NCBI GenBank assembly: GCA_009781965.1
Contig: WQUS01000221.1
Span: forward strand, 1-11,351
Direction of reading: 5' to 3'
DNA: 11,351 bases
Origin: Bacillota bacterium
GTDB lineage: Bacteria > Bacillota > Desulfotomaculia > Desulfotomaculales > Desulfallaceae
Part shown: positions 1 through 4,994 of the stretch, piece after piece
How the letters are laid out: each line of letters opens with the position of its first letter
How positions within the stretch are numbered: the stretch's first letter is position 1
Notes under the pieces: generated by a model
Seen by the model: the letters and a program-made list of their open reading frames with translations, nothing else
The model's database searches: none
What the model was told of the DNA's origin: nothing
Translations under genes and position numbers: made by a program

Positions 1-98
1 CGCGGCTTCGGCTCCAAGGACTCGGTACCGGCTGTTCGCTAAACTTTACCGGGTCGGGACTTTCACCCAACTATATTACACGCACCGAACTGGCGCAC
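1..98 (-). mobile_element. Group II intron, 5' end only (runs off the left edge)
   Basis: Read on the minus strand, the sequence from 98 downward begins GTGCGCC, matching the conserved group II 5' splice-site consensus GUGYG. It continues with features of domain I: a hairpin GTTGGG-TGAAAGT-CCCGAC, then CCGGTAAAG, GAACAGCCGGTACCGAG, and GGAGCCGAAGCCGCG. The last contains CCGAA, which can pair with the early TTCGG. Group II introns are self-splicing retroelements that usually encode a reverse transcriptase/maturase in domain IV. That part, and catalytic domains V and VI, would lie left of the window and are not visible. The insertion point at 98/99 is about 30 bases past a rho-independent terminator, so no protein gene is visibly interrupted on the visible side. 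The identification rests on the 5' consensus and domain I style only. Confidence 0.66.
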
Positions 99-129
99 CC
101 CCTCACTTGCCTATTATATCATAAAGCAT

Positions 130-158
130 AAAAAAAGATCCCTCTTGGCCAGAGGGAT
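130..158 (-). terminator. Rho-independent terminator downstream of the small coiled-coil gene
   Basis: On the minus strand an 8-bp perfect stem ATCCCTCT / AGAGGGAT with a 5-base loop is followed by C and seven T (130-136 read as T on the minus strand). It lies 170 bases past the stop codon of the 86-residue gene and just before the group II intron. It probably ends transcription of the preceding gene cluster. Confidence 0.8.
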
Positions 159-170
159 TTGCAAGACCAT

Positions 171-314
171 TGTTACTGTTCACGCGTTTGTTGAACCTCA
201 AAGCCCGGGCACGCACAACCGTTAACCGTAAGCGATTTCTCGGAGAGTATGAGCGCACGGTTAACGGTTTTGCGTGCCGCTTGATGCGAAAGCATTAACG
301 CGTGAACAGTAACA
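171..314 (+). repeat. Nested palindromic repeat, copy 1 (complete)
   Basis: Outer arms 171-188 and 297-314 form 18 perfect base pairs (TGTTACTGTTCACGCGTT and its complement). Inside them, 208-229 and 257-278 form a 22-bp stem with a single C.T mismatch (216/270). The 27-base centre 230-256 folds symmetrically: A.C, A.G, G-C, C-G, tandem G.A and A.G, T.T, T-A, T.T, then CTC/GAG closing a GGA loop. A further hairpin ATGC-GAAA-GCAT (284-295) lies between the inner and outer right arms. The element lies entirely between the 86-residue gene and its terminator. Related copies are at 651-694, 761-832 and 4623-4761. There is no T-run, so it is not an ordinary terminator. No ORF of note is inside it. 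Its function is unknown. Confidence 0.9.
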
Positions 315-325
315 GACTATTAGTT

Positions 326-586
326 TTAATGGGAATAATCGTTCAGTTTGGATTGCAATTCCACCAATTGGCTGTTCTTCTTTAAAAGCCGTCGTGCGTA
401 CTTGTTGTTATCCCGATGCAAACGGCGGTTTTCCCTTTCCAACCGCGCCAAAACACCCGTTTTCTCTTTTTCCAGTTTTTCCACCAGGTTCATCAGCACT
501 CGCCTGCTTAAACGGAGCTGTTCCACCTTTTCCTCCAATTCCCTGACCCGGTACTGAAAAAACTTCAATTCTCCATGATGCTCCAC
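326..586 (-). CDS. Small conserved coiled-coil protein of unknown function (86 aa)
   Basis: The product is highly charged, rich in Glu, Lys, Arg and Leu, and predicted to be almost wholly alpha-helical. Heptad-like leucine spacing runs from about residue 14 to 80 (for example RELEEKVEQLRLSRR and LVEKLEKEK), which suggests a coiled coil. There is no signal peptide, membrane segment or catalytic motif. The GTG start at 586 follows GGGGTGATC on the minus strand, a usable ribosome binding site; nearby ATGs are out of frame and soon hit stops. I recall similar short proteins in Desulfotomaculum-type genomes without an assigned role. It is separated from the upstream PHP gene by 259 bases carrying repeat copies 2 and 3, and is followed by repeat copy 1 and a terminator. 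Coding status is supported by the codon pattern and RBS; function is unknown. Confidence 0.72.
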   Translation of the reverse strand: MEHHGELKFFQYRVRELEEKVEQLRLSRRVLMNLVEKLEKEKTGVLARLERENRRLHRDNNKYARRLLKKNSQLVELQSKLNDYSH

Positions 587-650
587 CCGATCACCCCATG
601 CAACTTATTACTAATAGCATATGCCGGGCGGCATTTAATTAGACGTGACG

Positions 651-694
651 CCTAACCGTAAGCGATTTCCCGGCAAGCATGAGTGCACGGTTTA
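651..694 (+). repeat. Palindromic repeat, copy 2 (degenerate, arms lost)
   Basis: The core AAGCGATTT...GCATGAG...GC (660-686) is recognisable, enclosed only by AACCGT / ACGGTT (654-659 and 687-692); the longer arms seen in copies 1, 3 and 4 are absent. Relative to the others, one core pair is G.T instead of G-C (662/684), which keeps pairing possible on the plus strand. The inner part of the apical stem is weaker (CCC facing AAG). A separate 5-bp hairpin ATGCC-GGGC-GGCAT lies just upstream at 621-634. This and copy 3 fill most of the 259-base gap between the PHP gene and the 86-residue gene. Confidence 0.8.
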
Positions 695-729
695 CTCGAG
701 GTTCGAAGTTCGAGGTTCGAGGTTCGAGA
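695..729. repeat. Five-unit 7-bp tandem repeat (TTCGAGG)
   Basis: Units CTCGAGG, TTCGAAG, TTCGAGG, TTCGAGG and TTCGAGA follow one another with an exact 7-base period, directly after repeat copy 2 and before copy 3. There is no reading frame of note. It is probably a slippage-prone simple repeat, and the length may vary between strains. Confidence 0.85.
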
Positions 730-760
730 CTATGCAATGTTTGTTAGTACCAATAGCCCA

Positions 761-832
761 GGTGCGCAAAGCTATTAACCGTAAGCGATTTCTCGAAAGA
801 GCATGAGCGCACGGTTAATAGCTTTGCGTACC
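761..832 (+). repeat. Palindromic repeat, copy 3 (different arm sequence, GAAA loop)
   Basis: Arms 761-782 and 811-832 pair over all 22 positions, with one G.T wobble (764/829). The centre 783-810 matches copies 1 and 4 base for base except that the apical GGA is replaced by GAAA, giving CTC-GAAA-GAG. Arm positions 3, 11, 13 and 14 differ from copies 1 and 4 on both sides so that pairing is kept. Position 4 changes on one side only, to a G.T wobble. The flanks (AGCCCAGG before, CCGGCTCAATGCTGG after) resemble those of copies 1 and 4, but the outer TGAACAGTAAC arms are missing. The element ends 13 bases before the PHP stop codon. Confidence 0.9.
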
Positions 833-845
833 GGCTCAATGCTGG

Positions 846-1700
846 CTAGTAGCTGGTAACCAGCCGGCGATTGCTGAGCGCCTGTTCACGCAGCCGGATT
901 ACCGTCTCATATGGACATACCGCCTGGCCCAAAGCGCCATGCCGGGCCACGCCGGCCCCGTGAAAATCGGAACCGCCGGTGGCAATCAGACCGTAACTGC
1001 CGCAAAGCTCACGGTAATGATGCTCCATTTCCTTGGTGTGTTCCGGGTGAGCGACCTCCACACCCTGCAGCCCCGCCTTGACTAAATCAAGCAGCAGCTC
1101 GTCTTTGCAGCTGATGCCCGGATGCGCCAGCACCGGCACTCCGCCGGCCTGAATGACAACCTTGATTATTTCTTCCGGCCTATATTTCAAGCGCGATACG
1201 TAAGCCGCCTTGCCAAAGCCGATATAGCGGTCAAAAGCTTCCGCTACACTGTTTATTTGACCTGCCGCCATCAGCGCCCGGGCGACATGGGGCCGGCCCA
1301 CCGAAGCGGGACCGGCCTGGGCCAAAACATTTTCCAGGCTGATGTTTAACCCCAGCGCGCGTAATTTGCCGACCATTTCTTGAGCCCTGGCGGCCCGGGC
1401 ATCTTTAAAGGCCTTGAGGTACCCCTGAAACACCGGTTCAGCCGGATTGGCATAATAACCCAAGATATGGGTCTCCACTCCGTCATAATCAGTACTCAAT
1501 TCCACGCCGGCCAGCACTTCGATACCGGCTGTCGCCGCCGTCTCTTGGGCAGCGTTAACGCCCGCCATAGTATCGTGATCAGTAATGGCTACCGCCCGCA
1601 AACCGGCCAAAGCGGCCAGGCGAACAACTTCCGCCGGAGAGTTTTTGCCGTCCGAGGCATTGGTATGCACATGCAAATCAGCAAACATCGTCTTGATCAC
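846..1700 (-). CDS. PHP-domain metal-dependent phosphoesterase (YciV/TrpH/RNase AM-like)
   Basis: This is a 284-residue PHP-fold enzyme, expected to hydrolyse phosphoester bonds with two or three metal ions. Visible PHP motifs in order: DLHVHT (8-13; metal ligands H10 and H12), ITDHDT (40-44; D41, H42), GVELS with E67, H78 in THILGY, GRPHVARALM (H138), LAHPG (H193) and GGSDFHG (D245, H247). The GRPHxARALx segment and overall length fit the YciV/TrpH branch, whose characterised members act on 3',5'-nucleotide bisphosphates or 5' ends of RNA; the substrate here is inference. The GTG start at 1700 is preceded by AGGGG; a later ATG four codons in (MFADLHVHT) is also possible. It lies 41 bases after the dipeptidase stop, so the two are probably cotranscribed. 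No key residue is missing. Confidence 0.92.
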   Translation of the reverse strand: MIKTMFADLHVHTNASDGKNSPAEVVRLAALAGLRAVAITDHDTMAGVNAAQETAATAGIEVLAGVELSTDYDGVETHILGYYANPAEPVFQGYLKAFKDARAARAQEMVGKLRALGLNISLENVLAQAGPASVGRPHVARALMAAGQINSVAEAFDRYIGFGKAAYVSRLKYRPEEIIKVVIQAGGVPVLAHPGISCKDELLLDLVKAGLQGVEVAHPEHTKEMEHHYRELCGSYGLIATGGSDFHGAGVARHGALGQAVCPYETVIRLREQALSNRRLVTSY

Positions 1701-1741
1701 CCATACCCCTACGTCTTAAACGCTTATATAATTCAAGCCCC

Positions 1742-2695
1742 TCACTTCAGGACCCTTGTCAACAAACGCATCCAGTTGCCTCCCATTATATCAGAAACCT
1801 GTTCGTCACTGTAACCCCGGGCTAACAATTCCTCAGCCAGCCGGTATACACAACCGGCGTTTTCCAGGCCGGGCAAATAATCGTCCATACCGTCAAAATC
1901 AGAACCCAGCCCGATGCATTGGATCCCGAAACGGGAGGCAATATGGTCAATGTGTTCCAGCCAACTGTTTAAATCCGGTTTGACAGGATGCACAAAAGCC
2001 GGCACGAATGACAGGCCCAGCACGCCGCCTGTTTTAGCCAGGTGCTCAATTTGCGCGTCTGTCAAGTTGCGCCGGTGTTGGCACAGAGCGTGACAATTAG
2101 CGTGGGTAGCGGCAAAGGGCTGGCCTGCCGCCTCGGCCACATCCCAAAAGCCTTGGACGCTGAGATGGGAAACATCTACCAACATCCCCAGCCGGTTCAT
2201 TTCACGGACTACGGCGCGGCCAAATTGGCTCAGCCCTCCGGCTGCGTCACCCTCGCCGACTCCGTCCCCCAACTCATTACGGCCATTCCAGGTTAAGGTA
2301 ATCGAACGCACCCCCAACCGGTATAACATCCGCAGCACAGCCAGCTCCCCGGACAGCACTTCTCCGCCCTCCACCGCGAGAAGAGCGGCAATTTTCCCGG
2401 CCGCGGTAATTTTTCTAATTTCAGCGGCATTGAAAGCAACTGCAATAACCTCCTGATGTTTTTCCAGCAGCAGGTAAAAATCATCTATATATTGCAGACA
2501 TTTTTTCAACGCCCAGTCTTTAAATTTAGGCGAGATAAAAGCGGCGAAAAACTGCACGTTAACACCCCCGGCAGCCAGCCGCGGCAGGTCCAGCTGTCCG
2601 TGGCCGGAATTTTGCCCGATGTCCCGGTTTTGCCCCGGAGCCGCCGTAAGCGTATCACAGTGGCCATCAACAATTAGTTGCAATCGAATATCCAC
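1742..2695 (-). CDS. Membrane dipeptidase family protein (peptidase M19, renal dipeptidase-like)
   Basis: This is a zinc peptidase of the amidohydrolase fold that cleaves dipeptides; some M19 members also accept D-residues. Numbering is from the chosen GTG start (317 aa). The metal and substrate residues of the family are all visible: DGHCD (H12, D14), EGGE (E109), DVSH (H177), ATHANCHALCQHRRNLTD (H198, R209) and GLGSDFDG (D266/D268). The spacing H177-H198-R209 equals that of human renal dipeptidase (H198-H219-R230). The reading frame stays open to a TTG at 2767, which would add 24 residues unlike the family. That longer start lacks an RBS and lies upstream of a likely terminator, while the GTG at 2695 has GGAGAGG nine bases ahead. 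No signal peptide is seen, so it is probably cytoplasmic. It lies between spoVS and the PHP gene. Confidence 0.93.
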   Translation of the reverse strand: MDIRLQLIVDGHCDTLTAAPGQNRDIGQNSGHGQLDLPRLAAGGVNVQFFAAFISPKFKDWALKKCLQYIDDFYLLLEKHQEVIAVAFNAAEIRKITAAGKIAALLAVEGGEVLSGELAVLRMLYRLGVRSITLTWNGRNELGDGVGEGDAAGGLSQFGRAVVREMNRLGMLVDVSHLSVQGFWDVAEAAGQPFAATHANCHALCQHRRNLTDAQIEHLAKTGGVLGLSFVPAFVHPVKPDLNSWLEHIDHIASRFGIQCIGLGSDFDGMDDYLPGLENAGCVYRLAEELLARGYSDEQVSDIMGGNWMRLLTRVLK

Positions 2696-2717
2696 TGCCC
2701 CAATCCTCTCCAAAATT

Positions 2718-2754
2718 AAAAACCCGTTTATTCCTTTATGGCAGAACAAACAGG
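2718..2754 (-). terminator. Possible terminator after spoVS
   Basis: On the minus strand CCTGTTT and AAACGGG form a 7-bp stem with one G.U wobble, around an 18-base loop, followed by TTTTTAATTTT. The wobble pairs only in minus-strand RNA, which fits the gene direction. The T-run ends just before the dipeptidase ribosome binding site, so readthrough, or a promoter not recognised here, must supply the dipeptidase gene. The stem is short, hence moderate confidence. Confidence 0.45.
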
Positions 2755-2821
2755 CTTTTTCATTCAAACTAACTAAAATATCTTGCTGGAATATTTTACT
2801 AAAATGATATCTTTATGGGCG

Positions 2822-3082
2822 CTAGCGGGGTTCGACAATAAGCTTAATTGCTGTTCTTTCATCTCCGTCAATTATGATGTCAGTAAATGCCGGGATACAG
2901 ATTAAATCCACTCCGCTTGGCGCCACAAACCCCCTGGCGATAGCCACCGCCTTTACAGCCTGGTTTAACGCACCAGCACCAATAGCCTGGATTTCACAGC
3001 AACCGCGCTCTCTCAGCACTCCCGCCAGTGCGCCGGCCACAGAATTTGGATTGGATTTTGCTGCAACTTTTAACACTTCCAT
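2822..3082 (-). CDS. spoVS: Stage V sporulation protein S
   Basis: The 86-residue protein begins MEVLKVAAKSNPNSVAGALA and ends TAIKLIVEPR, matching SpoVS at its full family length. The segments GAGALNQAVKAVAIARG and FVAPSGVDLICIPAFTD are characteristic. SpoVS is a small Alba-like-fold protein needed for coat assembly and engulfment-stage progression in Bacillus; its biochemical role is not settled. The frame is open eight codons further, but the ATG at 3082 has AAGGAGGAGG immediately ahead and gives the family N-terminus. The gene follows ymdB, as in Bacillus, and has its own sigma-H-type promoter at 3138-3164, which fits early-sporulation expression. A possible terminator follows at 2718-2754. 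Confidence 0.97.
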   Translation of the reverse strand: MEVLKVAAKSNPNSVAGALAGVLRERGCCEIQAIGAGALNQAVKAVAIARGFVAPSGVDLICIPAFTDIIIDGDERTAIKLIVEPR

Positions 3083-3137
3083 ATGGAACCTCCTCCTTAG
3101 CTGCAAAGACTCTTGCTACATTGTTTCATAAAAAGAT

Positions 3138-3164
3138 ATTCTGCGGCTCGTATAAAATTCCTTT
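3138..3164 (-). promoter_or_regulatory. Sigma-H promoter of spoVS
   Basis: On the minus strand AAAGGAATT (3164-3156) fits the Bacillus sigma-H -35 consensus RnAGGAwWW at every position. GCAGAAT (3144-3138) fits the -10 consensus RnnGAAT, and the 11-base spacer is in the allowed 11-12 range. The expected transcript start near 3130 leaves a leader of about 48 bases to the spoVS ATG. B. subtilis spoVS is sigma-H dependent, so match and context agree. Confidence 0.8.
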
Positions 3165-3240
3165 CCCAAAATTAATTTTTTTTTAATATTTTTGAATCTT
3201 TTTAATATATGCGCCATTATTCACGACCATGCATCAATCG

Positions 3241-4026
3241 TTACTCATAATTTTGAATTCGTTTTATGTTCTTCGCCATCCCCGTTTGCATATCAATATC
3301 AATAATAACAGCATTAAATTGGTATAGTCCGGCGGCTACTTCAAATTTCCTGGGCATTTGGGTGATGAATTTTTCCACCACCGGTTCTTTTTTAACCCCG
3401 ATGATCGAGTCCAGCGGGCCGGTCATGCCCAAGTCGGTAATATAAGCCGTGCCGCCGGGAAGCACCCGCTCGTCGGCGGTCTGCACATGGGTATGGGTAC
3501 CGCATACCGCAGATACCCTGCCTTCCAGGTAATAGCCCATGGCAATTTTCTCAGAAGTAGCTTCGCCATGAAAATCCAGCAGTATAATATTGCTCCAGGC
3601 TAGTAAAACCGGGATTAATTCATCGGCTTTGCGAAAAGGGCAGTCCATATTGGGCATAAACACACGGCCGGACAAGTTAAATATCCCTACTTTAACACCC
3701 TCTTTGGTTGTATAGCGGCCAAAACCAGCGCCCGGCGCGCCGGGCGGATAATTAGCGGGCCGGATAATCCGCTCTTCTTTGTCAATCAGATTAAATACTT
3801 CTTTTTTATCCCACACATGATTACCCATGGTAATTACTTCCACGCCGGCCGCAAAAAGCTCATTGGCCACTTCCCTGGTGATACCGTTGCCCCCGGCCGC
3901 GTTTTCACCGTTGGCGATCGTCAGGTTTATTCTTTCATCGCGCACCAAGCCGGGAACATTCTCAAGTACCGCCCGTCGTCCCGGACGTCCCACCACATCG
4001 CCAATCATTAAAACTCTAATCTCCAA
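3241..4026 (-). CDS. ymdB: YmdB family metallophosphoesterase (cyclic-nucleotide phosphodiesterase)
   Basis: This is a two-metal phosphodiesterase of the TIGR00282/YmdB family; B. subtilis YmdB cleaves 2',3'- and 3',5'-cyclic nucleotides and affects biofilm and motility choices. Numbering from the chosen TTG start (261 aa): MIGDVVGRPGR (D10), ANGENAAGG (N39, E41), GNHVWD (N69, H70), DFHGEATSEK (H153), GTHTHVQTAD (H178, H180) and TDLGMTG. All metal-binding positions are present and length fits the family. The TTG at 4026 gives MEIRVLMIGD, close to the usual N-terminus, and has AGGTGG eight bases ahead. A GTG at 4038 would add four residues but has no good RBS. It follows the 175-residue unknown gene by 60 bases and precedes spoVS, preserving the rny-ymdB-spoVS order. 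Confidence 0.96.
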   Translation of the reverse strand: MEIRVLMIGDVVGRPGRRAVLENVPGLVRDERINLTIANGENAAGGNGITREVANELFAAGVEVITMGNHVWDKKEVFNLIDKEERIIRPANYPPGAPGAGFGRYTTKEGVKVGIFNLSGRVFMPNMDCPFRKADELIPVLLAWSNIILLDFHGEATSEKIAMGYYLEGRVSAVCGTHTHVQTADERVLPGGTAYITDLGMTGPLDSIIGVKKEPVVEKFITQMPRKFEVAAGLYQFNAVIIDIDMQTGMAKNIKRIQNYE

Positions 4027-4038
4027 GCTCACAACCAC

Positions 4039-4096
4039 CTATTTATTGCGGCTTTAACCGGTTAATTTAACTATTTATTGTACTATCTATTTATTG
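4039..4096 (-). repeat. Three direct 10-mers CAATAAATAG around a 12-bp palindrome
   Basis: CAATAAATAG occurs exactly at 4087-4096, 4071-4080 and 4039-4048 on the minus strand, with start-to-start distances of 16 and 32 bases. The first covers the stop codon of the unknown gene and the last touches the ymdB ribosome binding site. Between the second and third lies the perfect palindrome TTAACCGGTTAA (4054-4065). The arrangement could be an operator or a replication by-product; nothing in it identifies a known regulator. Confidence 0.6.
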
Positions 4097-4605
4097 AAAA
4101 CAAGCACCTTGCCCTCTTCTCGGAAAGCATACAGTTTTTTGCTGCCCACAGAACCCCGCACACTCTCAAGCATATGTTCGATAATCTCATCCTGGACGAT
4201 CAGTTCTTCCTCAATCAGATGCTCTCCCGCATCGGCAATTAAATCCTTTTCCCAATACTGATAAAACACTTCCGCCACCAGATTTATTTCATCCAGAGCC
4301 AGTGTCTCCACATCCCGCTTAATTTCAATCACTGTTAAATCATTAAACACCTGATGGGTAACCTCAATCAGGGAGAGGTCTTTTTTCTCAAGAAAATTCA
4401 ACGTTTGTATATGATCAAGGAGATACGTCTCAAACTGCCGCATCTCGTTTTCTTCCACAGCCCGGGCACAAATAAAGTCAAATTTCAACAAATGCTCTTC
4501 CGGGTCAAAATTGATTGCAGCCACCTGGGGGTATCTGACCAGAATGGAGATCAACAATCCCACGCTGTCGGTAACATCTTCCCCGCCTTTTAATTTTGCC
4601 TGCAA
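4087..4605 (-). CDS. Acidic protein of unknown function between rny and ymdB
   Basis: I do not recognise this protein. It has about 172 residues, is acidic, and appears to be mixed alpha/beta, with strand-like stretches (LLKFDFICA, LTVIEIKRD, KVLVFNK) and helices rich in Glu. There is no signal peptide, membrane segment, cysteine cluster or catalytic signature. The stretch SVGLLISILVRYPQVAAINFDPEE near the N-terminus and the C-terminal KKLYAFREEGKVLVFNK are the best marks for a homology search. A GTG at 4614 directly abuts the Shine-Dalgarno-like AAGGAAGG, so the TTG at 4605, eight bases further, is the better start. It has a rny terminator and repeat copy 4 upstream and ymdB downstream, so it probably heads a ymdB transcript. 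Confidence 0.78.
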   Translation of the reverse strand: MQAKLKGGEDVTDSVGLLISILVRYPQVAAINFDPEEHLLKFDFICARAVEENEMRQFETYLLDHIQTLNFLEKKDLSLIEVTHQVFNDLTVIEIKRDVETLALDEINLVAEVFYQYWEKDLIADAGEHLIEEELIVQDEIIEHMLESVRGSVGSKKLYAFREEGKVLVFNK

Positions 4606-4622
4606 TAAGCACACCTTCCTTC

Positions 4623-4761
4623 GTAACTGTTCAGTGTTTATTGGTATTCAAGGCCCAGGCACGCAAAACCGTTAACCGTAAGCGATTTCTCGGAGAGCAT
4701 GAGCGCACGGTTAACGGTTTGGCGTGCCGCTCGATGCTGAACAGTAACGGTGAACAGTAAC
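4623..4761 (+). repeat. Nested palindromic repeat, copy 4 (complete, duplicated right end)
   Basis: Outer arms GTAACTGTTCAG (4623-4634) and CTGAACAGTAAC (4737-4748) pair with one mismatch. The right outer motif is then repeated as GTGAACAGTAAC (4750-4761). Inner arms 4658-4679 and 4707-4728 pair over 22 positions with one A.G mismatch (4665/4721). The 27-base centre (4680-4706) is identical to copy 1 except for one base (C at 4698, T in copy 1). The right flank CCGCTCGATGCTG parallels CCGCTTGATGCG of copy 1. The left end almost reaches the start of the 172-residue gene. Confidence 0.9.
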
Positions 4762-4944
4762 CTTCCTTCCGCTCAGGCATACATAATCAAGTCTAACTTC
4801 TTTGCCGGCACTTATATTCCTGCCGCTCGGATTGTCTTAATCAGTTAAAAATTTTTCCAGCCGGGAAATCTCGTTTTTCAATAGTTTAATTATTAGTCCC
4901 GGCCATAGATATAACCGGGATAGTTGCTTCAGGTAAATAAAATC

Positions 4945-4988
4945 AAAAAACGATCTCTTACTTAAAATATCCCGGTAAGAGATCGTTT
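4945..4988 (-). terminator. Rho-independent terminator of rny
   Basis: A 14-bp perfect stem (4948-4961 with 4975-4988; AACGATCTCTTAC and complement) encloses a 13-base loop. On the minus strand it is followed by TTTTTT (partly within the stem end) and a T-rich tail. It starts six bases after the rny stop codon. The opposite side is also T-rich, so weak bidirectional action is possible. Confidence 0.88.
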
Positions 4989-4994
4989 ATTTTC

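Larger units (their letters stand above)
4606..4994. other. 389-base intergenic region between rny and the unknown gene
   Basis: It holds repeat copy 4 (4623-4761) and the rny terminator (4945-4988). Between them, at 4762-4944, lies AT-rich sequence with no ORF. This contains a short inverted repeat TCCCGG / CCGGGA (4896-4919) with a 12-base loop. A promoter for the downstream gene is expected here, but none is convincing by eye. Confidence 0.6.

Noticed and set aside
113..118. TATAAT on the minus strand as a promoter reading into the group II intron
   Set aside because: No acceptable -35 is found 16-18 bases upstream; that stretch is the terminator T-run.
230..256. Repeat core as a group II intron domain V
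   Set aside because: CCGTAAGCG and CGCACGGTT superficially resemble domain V, and a group II intron is nearby. However, the 34-base length, the catalytic AGC triad and the fixed GAAA loop are not met in copies 1, 2 and 4.
208..278. Repeat copies as ordinary rho-independent terminators
   Set aside because: They lie 3' of genes, but none has a T-run on either strand, and true terminators are present separately at 130-158 and 4945-4988.
651..694. Copy 2 as an integron attC site
   Set aside because: GCCTAAC is attC-like, but there is no matching GTTRGGC on the other side and no integron cassette or integrase in the window.
171..832. A CRISPR array
   Set aside because: Copies are irregularly spaced, self-complementary and have no uniform spacers; no cas genes are seen.
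2696..2767. Extended N-terminus of the dipeptidase (start at 2767)
   Set aside because: It is a TTG without an RBS, upstream of a likely terminator, and gives residues unlike the family; the GTG at 2695 is better.
4801..4860. A sigma-H promoter for the unknown gene (GCAGGAATA on the minus strand)
   Set aside because: The -35 part fits but the -10 at the right distance is AAAGAAG, lacking the final T, and there is no sporulation context for this gene.
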